This document shows positions 7,843 through 17,530 of a stretch of 64,000 nt of DNA, one piece after another. Origin of the DNA: Chryseobacterium pennae (lineage in GTDB: Bacteria; Bacteroidota; Bacteroidia; Flavobacteriales; Weeksellaceae); contig NZ_QNVT01000002.1 in assembly GCF_003385515.1 (NCBI RefSeq), positions 310,001-374,000 of the forward strand. The letters run 5' to 3'. A program made the translations under genes and the position numbers. Each line of letters opens with the position of its first letter. Positions within the stretch are counted from its first letter, which is position 1. Below the pieces are notes generated by a model. The model was given only the letters and a program-made list of their open reading frames with translations. It was not told the origin of the DNA and searched no databases.

Positions 7843-10638
7843 ATGGTAAGCAATGATCCACGATTCCCTATTAAAACACAAATTCTCACATTTTTATTTC
7901 TCTTCAGTGCATTTTCAACAGTCCATTCACAAGACAGGTCTGCCACTATTTCATTTGAAGTAAAGAACATCCATGCGGGACCTTTAAAAGATTCTGAAAT
8001 AAAAATATTATCTACAGACCATAAATATTCGATATCTACTAATGACAAAGGTATTGCAACTGCCTCTATCAATCCCGGCCAGTACACTATTGAGATTATC
8101 AAAAACGGAATTCTTGAATATTCCGGGAAGATTGTGATCAAAACTTCTCAAGCATTTACTTTCTCATTAAAAGATAAAATCAATTCTATTGAAGAAGTGA
8201 TTATTACTGCTAAGGAAAGTAAGGGACTAACTTCTTCATCTATTATCAGCCAACGGGCCATCAAGCATTTACAGCCATCAAGCTTTACAGATCTTTTGGA
8301 ATTACTTCCTGGAGGGAGATCCGGAGATCCGGTAATGAATCAGGTGAATAAGATCAGCCTTCGTGAAACAGGTAATCCCGGAAATGATTACAACACTTCT
8401 GCAATGGGAACCACATTTTTAGTAGATGGCGCTCCATTGAATTCTGGTGCAAACCTTCAATATACTTATGATTTTTTAGACAAAAGCAATAATGGATTAA
8501 AAAGAAGGCTTAATCTTACGAGTGGAGTTGATATGCGAAGCATTTCCACAGATCAGATCGAGAAGGTAGAAATATTGCGCGGAATTCCTTCCGTTATCTA
8601 TGGAAATTTAACTTCAGGGATCGTTAAAATCACCAACAAGTCAGGCTATACTCAATGGAAATCCAGATTTAAAGCAGATGGCTATAGTAAACTCTTTGCT
8701 GTCAGTAAAGGATTTGAAGATAAAAAGTATGGTCTGAAAATCAATACAGGAATTGATTATCTGAATGCAAAATCTGATCCGAGAGACAGACTTGAAAACT
8801 ATAAAAGAATTACAGCAAATTTTGCCCTGGCCAAGGAGAAACAATACAGCCATAGCTCTTTCAGATGGCAAACTCATCTTAGCTATACAGGTTCTCTGGA
8901 TGGTTCGAAGACCGATCCGGATGTTGACTTGTCCCAATTAAACTCTTATGAGGTCAACAACCACCTTTTGAGCCTTTCAAATGTTTTTAATTACACAAAA
9001 AACGAGCCTTCATTTTACAGATCTACAGAAATTCAGGCAACAGTAAACCAAAGGTTCGATAAAATAAAACAGACCAAATTCATTCAGTTGGAAAACGCAA
9101 CAGCCTTTCCACTTTCCAGAATTGAAGGTGAATATGACGGATATTATCCTGAAGCCAGATATATTTCTGATTATACCGTAGATGGCAAGCCCCTTGACAT
9201 TTTTGTAAAAATGATCAATAATTTCCAGTGGGATTTTAAAACCATTAAAAATGAAATCAATACAGGATTCGACTGGCAATTAAGTAAAAACTGGGGACAA
9301 GGACAGCTGTTTGACATTTATAAACCTATAGATCCTAAAGCGACATTCAGACCCCGCCCTTATCGTGATGTTCCGGCTTATTCTACTTCTGCTTTATTCT
9401 TTGAAACCATCAGTACTGCAGATATCGGAAAGCATAAACTTACTGTAGCATTAGGTATAAGAGGAAATTCAATGCTGAACCTGCCTTCTGATTTTAAAAT
9501 GAGCGGAAAAATCTATGCGGACCCGAGAGCCAACCTTCAATGGGATCTTCCTGCTTTTAATATTATGAACAGAAAAGCCCAGTTTACATTAACGCTTGGC
9601 TATGGAAAACAGAGCTTATTCCCGGATCTTAACCTGCTGTATCCGGAACTGGTTTATAAGGATATTCAGCAATTGAATTATTTCCACTCTAATCCGAATT
9701 ACAGAAGGGTAAACTACAAAACCAATATCTATAACCCTCAAAACAAAGAAATAGAACCTGCTGTTAATGAAAAGTTTGAAGCAAGAATGGATTTCAGTCT
9801 GGGACTTCATCAATTATCTGTGACCGTTTTCAGGGAAAAAATGCATAATGCATTCCGTAGTATGAATGAATATGCGGTTTATCAGTATAAAAAATACGAT
9901 ACCTCAGGACTTAATCATGATGCTATCACTTCTCCACCGGACGTCAATGCACTTCCCTATCAGGATATGACAGAAAACTTCACTTATTCTGCACAGCGAA
10001 ACGGAAGCAAAATAGATAAAGAAGGTGTTGAGTTTCAGTATTCTTCTAACAGAATCCCTGCAATCAACACTAGATTTACGCTTAGTGGTGCATGGTTCCG
10101 TACAACATACGGCAACAGTCTTCCGGTATATAAAAGATCTGATGTATTGCTCAATGGAAGACCTTATCCTTACCTCGGGCTTTACAATGGAATGGAACCT
10201 AATTCGGTGAACGAAATTCTGAATACCAATCTTATGATGGATACTTATATTCCTAAACTGGACCTTATATTTTCATCTTCTTTCCAGTTTTCATGGTATT
10301 CAATGAGAAAACTCGACCCTATGAACGGAACTCCCAGCCATTACGTAGATCAAAACGGGAATATATTGCCATTCAATCCTGATACAGCCAAAGGAACTAT
10401 TCTTGAAAGGCTGATCATTGCCCAGAATGAAAACAAATATACCACCAACAGAAGGCCACTCGAAGCCAATGTTAACCTGAAGGTAACCAAAAGTTTCAGA
10501 CATAAAACCGTTATCGTTTCTATGTTTGCCAACAGACTTTTCAGCTATTATGCTCCTTATAGTGTTAACGGATTCACGATCAATAGAAAAGGGGCAAATG
10601 ATCCCTATTTTGGAATGGAAATCAATTTCAATTTATAA
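7843..10638 (+). CDS. TonB-dependent outer membrane receptor, first gene of the DUF4876 operon
   Basis: From the ATG the product is 931 aa. It has a signal peptide ending near TVHSQ, a carboxypeptidase-regulatory-like domain (about 30-110), a TonB-box-like EEVIITAKES, a plug (TTFLVDGAPLNS, IEKVEILRGIPSVIYGNLTSGIVKITNKSG) and a 22-strand-type barrel ending in FGMEINFNL with a terminal aromatic-rich strand. It imports a scarce ligand using TonB energy. No SusD gene follows; a DUF4876 lipoprotein does, 20 bp downstream. That makes a siderophore, metal or metal-protein ligand more likely than a glycan, which is inference. Confidence 0.9.
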   Translation: MVSNDPRFPIKTQILTFLFLFSAFSTVHSQDRSATISFEVKNIHAGPLKDSEIKILSTDHKYSISTNDKGIATASINPGQYTIEIIKNGILEYSGKIVIKTSQAFTFSLKDKINSIEEVIITAKESKGLTSSSIISQRAIKHLQPSSFTDLLELLPGGRSGDPVMNQVNKISLRETGNPGNDYNTSAMGTTFLVDGAPLNSGANLQYTYDFLDKSNNGLKRRLNLTSGVDMRSISTDQIEKVEILRGIPSVIYGNLTSGIVKITNKSGYTQWKSRFKADGYSKLFAVSKGFEDKKYGLKINTGIDYLNAKSDPRDRLENYKRITANFALAKEKQYSHSSFRWQTHLSYTGSLDGSKTDPDVDLSQLNSYEVNNHLLSLSNVFNYTKNEPSFYRSTEIQATVNQRFDKIKQTKFIQLENATAFPLSRIEGEYDGYYPEARYISDYTVDGKPLDIFVKMINNFQWDFKTIKNEINTGFDWQLSKNWGQGQLFDIYKPIDPKATFRPRPYRDVPAYSTSALFFETISTADIGKHKLTVALGIRGNSMLNLPSDFKMSGKIYADPRANLQWDLPAFNIMNRKAQFTLTLGYGKQSLFPDLNLLYPELVYKDIQQLNYFHSNPNYRRVNYKTNIYNPQNKEIEPAVNEKFEARMDFSLGLHQLSVTVFREKMHNAFRSMNEYAVYQYKKYDTSGLNHDAITSPPDVNALPYQDMTENFTYSAQRNGSKIDKEGVEFQYSSNRIPAINTRFTLSGAWFRTTYGNSLPVYKRSDVLLNGRPYPYLGLYNGMEPNSVNEILNTNLMMDTYIPKLDLIFSSSFQFSWYSMRKLDPMNGTPSHYVDQNGNILPFNPDTAKGTILERLIIAQNENKYTTNRRPLEANVNLKVTKSFRHKTVIVSMFANRLFSYYAPYSVNGFTINRKGANDPYFGMEINFNL

Positions 10639-10658
10639 CAATTTCAACTCAATACATT

Positions 10659-11879
10659 ATGTTAAAACAATTATTAAGAACACTATTACTACTGTGTGCT
10701 GTAGTAAGTCTTGCAGCATGTTCATCAGACTCTGACGCACCGGAATCCCAGGCTCAGACCACACTTAATCTTCAACTGAAGGTAGTTCCGGAAAACATTA
10801 AGGTGAAAGAATACAAACACCTTACCGTTAATTTTAAAGAACTGAATACCGGATTTACAGTTATTCAGGAGCTTAATAATACCAACCTTCTGAAAGCAGT
10901 TCTTCCTACAGGAACTTATAACATTACTGTAGAAGGAAGTATTGTGTATACTGATAATGCAGGGGCTACAGAAGCAAAAGTTGGTGGAGTTCAGACCGGA
11001 GTGGTAATCAATGGTACTGAACAGACTAAAGTCATTGACATTTCAATGAAAGCGCAAAGCAGTGATCTTATCCTTGAAGAGGTATTTTTTGCAGGAACAA
11101 AAACACCGCAGGGAGCCATGTATTTTGGAGATCAGTATTTTAAAATCACAAATAATACGGATAAAACATTATATGCTGACGGAATGCTGCTGATACAGTC
11201 AGCTTTTATGACGAATGAAAAACAGGATTACAGCCCGAATATTATCGGAACAACATTCTCTGCCGGAGCGGTCATCAGAATTCCCGGTAACGGAAGTACA
11301 TATCCGGTATTGCCAGGTTCATCTATAATCATTGCAGAAGATGCTATCAACCATCTGGAGTTTAATTCTTCCTCTATTAACCTTTCTCAGGCCAACTTCC
11401 AGATTTTCAAGGAAGATTCTGATGACATTGATAATCCTGCAGTACCTAAAATGCTTAATTTATTTGAAAAAATGGTTATTCACACCCAGGGATATTATGC
11501 TTATGTTTTAGCTCGTATGCCACTAGGAATGACCAATGAAGCGTTAGTAAGCCAGAACTCATACACTTACACATATAACCTCACTTTTGGCGGAGATGTC
11601 TATCCTATGGACGGAACAGCTGTTAAAATTCCAAATGAATGGATCACAGATGCAGTTAATCTCAGTGTACAGGATTCTTTCCAATGGTTGATAACTTCAC
11701 CTTCTTTAGATATGGGATGGACTTCTGTAACATCTTTTGATGGAGATAAAAACCGTTTTGGAAAAGCAGTCCGTAGAAAAGTGATTGGAAAAACTTCAGA
11801 AGGTAAAGATATTCTAAAAGACACCAACAACTCTACTGTGGATTTTGATCACGGTGTAAAACCATCATTATTCAACTAA
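10659..11879 (+). CDS. DUF4876 family lipoprotein
   Basis: The 406-aa protein has a lipoprotein signal with lipobox SLAAC (Cys21). A first beta domain resembles a carboxypeptidase-regulatory or Ig-like fold (about 30-130) and a larger domain follows. The overall match is to DUF4876, a Bacteroidota family with no assigned function that usually sits beside TonB receptors. The C-terminal part is rich in Trp (NEWITDAV, FQWLITSP, MGWTSVTSF). Start and stop are tightly packed between the TonB receptor and the DUF6850 gene, so the products probably work together at the outer membrane. It could be the surface lipoprotein partner of the receptor. Confidence 0.8.
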   Translation: MLKQLLRTLLLLCAVVSLAACSSDSDAPESQAQTTLNLQLKVVPENIKVKEYKHLTVNFKELNTGFTVIQELNNTNLLKAVLPTGTYNITVEGSIVYTDNAGATEAKVGGVQTGVVINGTEQTKVIDISMKAQSSDLILEEVFFAGTKTPQGAMYFGDQYFKITNNTDKTLYADGMLLIQSAFMTNEKQDYSPNIIGTTFSAGAVIRIPGNGSTYPVLPGSSIIIAEDAINHLEFNSSSINLSQANFQIFKEDSDDIDNPAVPKMLNLFEKMVIHTQGYYAYVLARMPLGMTNEALVSQNSYTYTYNLTFGGDVYPMDGTAVKIPNEWITDAVNLSVQDSFQWLITSPSLDMGWTSVTSFDGDKNRFGKAVRRKVIGKTSEGKDILKDTNNSTVDFDHGVKPSLFN

Positions 11880-11880
11880 A

Positions 11881-13395
11881 ATGAAACATTTTCAATCCAT
11901 ACTTATCCTGCCGGTTCTTTTCCTTTGTTCTGAAATGCATGCTCAGGATAATGACACCATCATGAAGAAGATTCATGAAGAATACAGCTATGAAAGGAGC
12001 CTTAAAAGCAGTATCAATTCCAACCCTGCCAATGTATTAGGCTCAAGGAAGTATGATATTACAGTTTTTAATATATTCACCCAAAACAGTGATACCCCGA
12101 ATGAAATACAGCAAAAGGGCAAAGGGAAAAATATTTGGGGTGCAGAAGCCCGTACCCATCAGATATTGGATCCAAAAACTACGGTTTGGGGCAATGCTTC
12201 CTATTCACAGGGGAAAAACAAGCAGGTAGTATGGAACGAAAATGCCGACTATGACATCATCTACCCTTATGTGGCAGCAGACAGTGTAGGCGGAGATATG
12301 AAGTTTGAAAATTATGCGTTTTCAGGAGGATATTCCAGGAAATTCAATTCATTCACCATAGGTATTACAGGAAGCTACAGAGCAAGTTTGAGCTATCGTG
12401 ATCTTGATCCGAGGCCTAAGAACACCTCTGCTAATTTTTTATTGGCGCTGGGAGCTCATAAAATGATGTTTGGAAAATTTAAAATCGGGGCTTATGTGGA
12501 AGCTGAAAAGTATACTCAAAAGCATTATCTGAGTTTTGTAAGCAATCAAGGTTTTCCAATGATTTACAATATGAGTGGCCTGGGTAATTCTAATGAACTG
12601 CTTTCAGGGAAACTTCGTCAGGCATATTATGAAGGCTGGTCCTATGGAACTGGTCTGCAGATTTTTGAAGCAGAAAACAGATCGTGGTATCTTACTGCCG
12701 GAATTAAAAAGCTCAACCTTGACAAGCTCCTGACTGAATATACGGACCTTAATGCCTCCAGAATTGATGAAGAACAGTTTAATTTCTCATTAGGGAAGTT
12801 TTTTGAAACAGGAAGAATCTCCTGGGGAATTTCTGCAAACGGAAACCATATCAACAGAAAAGGAACTGAAAATCTGTTTTTAAATGACAATTCAAGGAAT
12901 TATATACAGATAGGCTCTGCACAAAGGTACAATCATCAGATAACTGATATTTTATTAAAAGGATTCTTAGAACTTGAGCATAAAAAAGCAAAATCATCAC
13001 TGCTCCCCTTCTTTGGATGGCTTCAGGAAAAAGAAAACTATAACAATCCTGTTTCGTTCATTGATTTAAATAAGCTTGTCTATGGCGCGGATTATCAATG
13101 GATAAAGACATTCACTGACAAACTCGCTCTTTCGGTCTGCATGGGACTTACGGTAACTGATGTTTATAAAAAAAATGCAGCATTCAGTATTTCCAACAAA
13201 CCTGGCATTCAACAAATGCTGCAGGAAAACTACAGCTATCAGTCTTCAGACTTCTGGCAGGCAAAACTTGATGTTAATTTTCATTTCAGCCTTCCGGTTA
13301 TTAAGAATGCATTTGCAGGTGGTAAAATGATGTACAGTGATTTCAAAAATGGCAACAATATGTTTTTTGCGGCTACTATAGGAGGTATTTTTTAA
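11881..13395 (+). CDS. DUF6850 family outer membrane beta-barrel protein
   Basis: The 504-aa protein has a signal peptide ending at SEMHAQ and alternating hydrophobic beta-strands to the end, with a terminal strand (NNMFFAATIGGIF) closing on Phe as in outer membrane barrels. It matches the DUF6850 family as I recall it. The ATG follows the DUF4876 stop by one base, so translation is probably coupled. No function is established. Its constant company with the TonB receptor and a periplasmic peroxidase suggests a second outer membrane component of one uptake or modification system. Confidence 0.75.
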   Translation: MKHFQSILILPVLFLCSEMHAQDNDTIMKKIHEEYSYERSLKSSINSNPANVLGSRKYDITVFNIFTQNSDTPNEIQQKGKGKNIWGAEARTHQILDPKTTVWGNASYSQGKNKQVVWNENADYDIIYPYVAADSVGGDMKFENYAFSGGYSRKFNSFTIGITGSYRASLSYRDLDPRPKNTSANFLLALGAHKMMFGKFKIGAYVEAEKYTQKHYLSFVSNQGFPMIYNMSGLGNSNELLSGKLRQAYYEGWSYGTGLQIFEAENRSWYLTAGIKKLNLDKLLTEYTDLNASRIDEEQFNFSLGKFFETGRISWGISANGNHINRKGTENLFLNDNSRNYIQIGSAQRYNHQITDILLKGFLELEHKKAKSSLLPFFGWLQEKENYNNPVSFIDLNKLVYGADYQWIKTFTDKLALSVCMGLTVTDVYKKNAAFSISNKPGIQQMLQENYSYQSSDFWQAKLDVNFHFSLPVIKNAFAGGKMMYSDFKNGNNMFFAATIGGIF

Positions 13396-13405
13396 TTAAA
13401 AAAAC

Positions 13406-14542
13406 ATGAAATTTTCAAATATTAAATTAATACTGCTAATCGGGATAATCGCTTTATTCTGCATGCAGTATACTTTACCCACATTCAAAAAAGATTACGG
13501 AGAAGTAATAGAACAATATAAAAAGCCAATACAGTACTGGCCTAAACCTTCCGTAGATGCCGATGTAAAATGGAAAGAGTTTGAATCTATAGAATGGGAT
13601 TCCAATTATTATGAAACCCAGGAACTGCCCGAAGTAATGTTGGGAAAAAAATTATTCTTTGATCCCAAACTATCCTCATCAAGCCAGGTTTCCTGCAGCA
13701 GCTGTCATAATCCTGAATTGGGCTGGAGTGACGGACAGGAAGTAGCCTTGGGTAATGATCATTTGCTGGGAAAAAGAAATACACAATCCCTTTATAATAT
13801 TGCGGATAGAACCTCTTATTTCTGGGACGGAAGAGCCAAAACTCTGGAAGAACAATTGATAGGTCCTATTTCTGCTCACAATGAAATGAATATGAAACCG
13901 GAAAAGCTGGCCGGAAAGCTTTCAAAATATAAAGAATACAAACAGCTTTTTAAAGAGGTTTATCATACCGATAAAATTACATTTAATCACATTGCGAATG
14001 CATTGGCTACCTTCCAGCGTACCATCAGAAGTCAGCCGAGCAAACTGGATAAATTTATCAATGGTGATCACAAAGCTATGAGTGACAAGGAAATATACGG
14101 CATGCACCTGTTCCGCACCAAAGCAAGATGCATGAACTGCCATTATGGTAAATATCTGACTGATGAATCATTCCATAATATAGGACTTACCTACTATCAG
14201 CGTGAATATGAAGATCTTGGACTTTATCATATCACCAAAGATTCTGATGATGTAGGCAAATTTAAAACCCCATCTTTAAGGGACCTGAGTTATACAGCTC
14301 CATGGATGCATAATGGTTTGATGGATGACTTACACGGTGTGGTAAATTTATACAATAGCGGAATGCAGATGATTAACCCCAGTCCGGAAGAAAAGAAAGC
14401 CGATCCTAAGTTTCCGGTTACCGATCAGAGAATGAAACCATTACAGCTCAACAATCAGGAAACAGAGGCTATTGTAGCCTTTCTGAAGAGCATATCCGGA
14501 AGTTATTACAAGATGCCACGTCCTGAAATTCCGAGAAAGTAG
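13406..14542 (+). CDS. Diheme cytochrome c peroxidase (MauG/CcpA family)
   Basis: The 378-aa protein has an N-terminal membrane anchor or uncleaved signal (about 7-24) and two c-type heme sites, CSSCH (97-101) and CMNCH (242-246). FDPKLSSSSQVSCSSCHNPELGWSDG, RNTQSLYNI and FWDGRAKTLEEQ are typical of bacterial diheme peroxidases and MauG-like enzymes. Such enzymes either remove H2O2 or oxidise Trp or Tyr in a partner protein, as MauG and MbnH do. It is the last gene of the operon, 10 bp after the DUF6850 stop, and is followed by a strong terminator. Given this company a protein-modifying role is possible. Confidence 0.9.
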   Translation: MKFSNIKLILLIGIIALFCMQYTLPTFKKDYGEVIEQYKKPIQYWPKPSVDADVKWKEFESIEWDSNYYETQELPEVMLGKKLFFDPKLSSSSQVSCSSCHNPELGWSDGQEVALGNDHLLGKRNTQSLYNIADRTSYFWDGRAKTLEEQLIGPISAHNEMNMKPEKLAGKLSKYKEYKQLFKEVYHTDKITFNHIANALATFQRTIRSQPSKLDKFINGDHKAMSDKEIYGMHLFRTKARCMNCHYGKYLTDESFHNIGLTYYQREYEDLGLYHITKDSDDVGKFKTPSLRDLSYTAPWMHNGLMDDLHGVVNLYNSGMQMINPSPEEKKADPKFPVTDQRMKPLQLNNQETEAIVAFLKSISGSYYKMPRPEIPRK

Positions 14543-14831
14543 GAAATTATTGACTGGAAGCTGGAAGAGGGAGGCTGGAAGTTGCGATTGAGCAAATCAC
14601 TTCCAGCCTCCTTTTTTCATTAATTTGAATGGATAAGTAAAATCTCTCAAAAATTTCTGGCTTCCTTATCTTAAAACAATATCCAGAGACACCGTAAACC
14701 ACAATTCCTTCCCTCTTCCAGCCTACATCTTCTTACTCTCTTAAAACTTTCTTGAACTGATAAAACTGAGGTACAGCTATAGCCTTAATCCCGAGCTCTT
14801 CCCTCTCCCTGCTTCCAACTTCCTTACTTCC
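14543..14831. repeat. Intergenic tract of degenerate GGAAG/CTTCC repeats
   Basis: Besides the terminator hairpin, the tract holds related pieces: CTTCCTTATCTTAAAAC near 14671, TTCCCTCTTCCAGCC with TTACTCTCTTAAAACTTT near 14709-14751, and TTCCCTCTCCCTGCTTCC with TTACTTCCTTAAAACTT near 14799-14840. The last copy runs into the stop codon of the patatin gene. No gene is present. Confidence 0.6.
14570..14617 (+). terminator. Rho-independent terminator of the TonB-DUF4876 operon, built from an intergenic repeat
   Basis: A 13-bp perfect stem (GGAGGCTGGAAGT at 14570-14582, ACTTCCAGCCTCC at 14599-14611) is followed by six T. The arms belong to the GGAAGCTGG-rich repeat family that fills this intergenic region. 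Confidence 0.8.
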
Positions 14832-17192
14832 TTAAAACTTAAACCCAACACTGAAATATATTCTTGAAAAATCAAGCTGATTATTTCTGGAAATATTAAT
14901 ATTAATTGGTCCTATGAGAGATTCATATCCCAAGTTCACCCCATATCCAAACATTTCAAAACTATCATTGAAAGGCGAAAACTCTTCACTCACCTTTCCG
15001 TAGCTGAATGAAGGCGTTAAGTATAATCTTTTCATAATTCTGTACTGAAGTGATATACCTGCCTTTGCTACAGAATTCATTGGTAATTCTTTCTGACGAA
15101 GTCCGTTAAACTCAGGATTTAATATATCATAATTATACTCACTCCCCCCTAAATTATATTTTTGATTCAGGAAAAAGTAAGGTACTGTGTCTTCTCTGTA
15201 TGCACCAAAGCTTGTTCCCAGGAACAGATTAACCTTTGCAGCCAGTCTTCTTGTAATAGGATAGGCAAAATTTTCGTTCAGGGTAAAAGACACCAGATTT
15301 TCAGGAACAAGATAACCAGGAGTCTTAGGGTTTAAAATCGGATATAACTGAGGCTGTACCACTTGCAGATCATATAAATTATACTGCTCTCCAAAATACA
15401 GTCTTGTACTTATCTGAAGATGATTCCCTTTGGTAGAAAAGTATCTCTTATTCAGATTATTCTGTTCAAACTTCAGAAACGCATTAAAATTGCTGTGATT
15501 ATAAAGCTTTTTGCTAAAATTATCGGCCTTTGCCTGATCTATTTTATCCAGCAATGTATACATCCTTTCAGTGCTGAATTCTGTTCCCACAGAGATAAAA
15601 GCATTAGGTGTAATATTGTAATTTAACGCTACTTTTCCGGTAATATTCCGGTACATGTGGTTAGGGAACTTTGTAGTGTAATCATCATATCCAAATGTCC
15701 TAAAAATTAAATCATTACTTTTAAGATGAACCATTTTCGCTTCAAGATCTATCCACCAACGGTCACCGCTCCCCAGGAAACACTGATAAGCCAGACGTGC
15801 CTTAAAACGTTCCGAAATATCAATAGTAGCAAGAAATCTGGATCTGTTTGCCAGGATATTTCTGTAAGTATAATTTACAATAATTCCCACCGACTGTTCC
15901 GTATCGTAGTGAAGCGCAAGTTTAAAGGCTCCTTTCTTTGCTTTTTTAACGAAAATATTCATGGTAAGGCCATCTCCTTCATGGGTATAGGTATAGTATA
16001 CTTTTTCATATTGACGTACTCCAAACACCCTGTCTATTGCTTCATTGACGGTTTTCACATCATAATACTTCCCTTCCGTAAGCCCAAGTTCTTTTTTAAT
16101 AACGGCAATTTCCACTTCATCAGTAAGGGAAGTTCCGTTTTCTTCGTTAAACGTGAATTTTGTTGTGGGAAGCTTTACTTCCTCAATTTTTTCATGTTCA
16201 TACCTGATTCCCAATTTTTTCTGAACTTCTGCCAATGCTACAAACTCAGGAAGATGCTTTCTGGCTTCTACTTCTCCTATTTTAATGATCTTTCTGAACC
16301 TCGCAAAGTCTTTTGTAGTAATATCTCCCAAAGGCTCTACAAAGTCTACCAGAATATTAGATAAGGCCTTCTGATGTTTAAAATCTTCCACAGAACGGAT
16401 CGCATGTGTCTGATAGATCATTTTCATGGGATTTTCAATTTCTTTTTTGGTAAAAAGTCTGAAACCTGTATACCCACCGATGACAAAATCAGCTCCCATC
16501 TGGCGAACTTCATTGGCCGGATAATTTCGATCCAAACCACCATCAACCAATAATTTTCCGTCAATATAAACTGGAGCAAAAGCAGCAGGAATAGCCAATG
16601 TAGAACGAATAGCCAGTGGCAGGGATCCTTTTTTCTGCATGATCAGCCCTCCGTTTTCAATATCTGAAGAAGTAAGTTCTACAGGAATTCTCAGTTTACT
16701 GAAATCATTGATATGTTTTGCATTAAACGTCAGCGTATTCAAGACCTCTCCCATATACTGCCCTTCAATATAAGAGCTGGGAAGGGTGGGAAATCCTTTG
16801 ACTACAGGAAACTCCAGAATATATTTGTCATATTCATCCTTTTCACTGATATTCACCTTGCTGTAAGGGATTTTATTGCTTAAAATTCTGTTCCAGTCAA
16901 CTTTATAAATGGTTTTCTTTAATTCATCAGCATTATATCCCATTGCATATAAACCGCCCAGAATTCCTCCCATGCTGGTTCCTGTAATATAATCCACCTT
17001 TATTCCAAGGGAATCTATCATCTTTAGGATACCAATGTGAGCAAATCCTTTTGCGCCTCCTCCACTCAGAGCTAAGCCAAATTTTGTATCCTTCGTTACA
17101 TTTTGCAATCTGATATTCAGGGAATCGTTGATCTGCTGTGATTTAAGAAAAAGGGAAAGAATTATGGTTCCCAAAACCAGGAGTTTTTTCAT
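14832..17192 (-). CDS. Patatin-like phospholipase with POTRA-like and outer membrane barrel domains
   Basis: The 786-aa product starts at the ATG before the signal peptide MKKLLVLGTIILSLFLKSQQ; 16 codons upstream in frame are unlikely to be used. A patatin domain (about 35-290) carries the oxyanion loop SGGGAKG, nucleophile GTSMG and the catalytic DGG. A POTRA-like stretch (about 300-400) is followed by a surface-antigen-type barrel ending in FSVGFKF. This is the layout of Bacteroidota PlpD-like (type Vd) proteins, which act as lipases at the outer membrane. It is a single gene; its 3' end lies in a repeat tract. Confidence 0.9.
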   Translation of the reverse strand: MKKLLVLGTIILSLFLKSQQINDSLNIRLQNVTKDTKFGLALSGGGAKGFAHIGILKMIDSLGIKVDYITGTSMGGILGGLYAMGYNADELKKTIYKVDWNRILSNKIPYSKVNISEKDEYDKYILEFPVVKGFPTLPSSYIEGQYMGEVLNTLTFNAKHINDFSKLRIPVELTSSDIENGGLIMQKKGSLPLAIRSTLAIPAAFAPVYIDGKLLVDGGLDRNYPANEVRQMGADFVIGGYTGFRLFTKKEIENPMKMIYQTHAIRSVEDFKHQKALSNILVDFVEPLGDITTKDFARFRKIIKIGEVEARKHLPEFVALAEVQKKLGIRYEHEKIEEVKLPTTKFTFNEENGTSLTDEVEIAVIKKELGLTEGKYYDVKTVNEAIDRVFGVRQYEKVYYTYTHEGDGLTMNIFVKKAKKGAFKLALHYDTEQSVGIIVNYTYRNILANRSRFLATIDISERFKARLAYQCFLGSGDRWWIDLEAKMVHLKSNDLIFRTFGYDDYTTKFPNHMYRNITGKVALNYNITPNAFISVGTEFSTERMYTLLDKIDQAKADNFSKKLYNHSNFNAFLKFEQNNLNKRYFSTKGNHLQISTRLYFGEQYNLYDLQVVQPQLYPILNPKTPGYLVPENLVSFTLNENFAYPITRRLAAKVNLFLGTSFGAYREDTVPYFFLNQKYNLGGSEYNYDILNPEFNGLRQKELPMNSVAKAGISLQYRIMKRLYLTPSFSYGKVSEEFSPFNDSFEMFGYGVNLGYESLIGPININISRNNQLDFSRIYFSVGFKF

Positions 17193-17530
17193 GAGACAGC
17201 CTGTTTTTATGTATAAGAAAATTTTAGAGTAAATATACAATTATACCATAAAAGCCCGTCAAAAATCATTTTATTCTTTTTGAGCATTACAGAAAGCTAC
17301 ATCTTTGTTCACTAAAATAAAACCTCAAAATAGATTTGCTTTTGTAATCATTCAGATTCACAACCTGATCTGTGAGAAACTAAAAGTAACCTGAGGCTGA
17401 ATTTTTAATGGAAAGACAAAGAGGACAGATATCACTTAAAAACCTGTGTATTAAGTTAATCTACGGGAAAAATAAATGAACTCTCATAAAGGCATCCATA
17501 GACCAATTATCTGTGAAGAAAATTCTAAGC
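17193..17530. other. Intergenic region between the patatin gene and the nuclease operon
   Basis: About 340 bp without a plausible gene on either strand. A TATATTTA element near 17233 on the minus strand is a loose match to the -7 consensus for the patatin gene. Nothing else is recognised. Confidence 0.4.

Noticed and set aside
15726..16364. 212-codon forward frame
   Set aside because: It lies wholly opposite the well-supported patatin gene and reads as a shadow of it.
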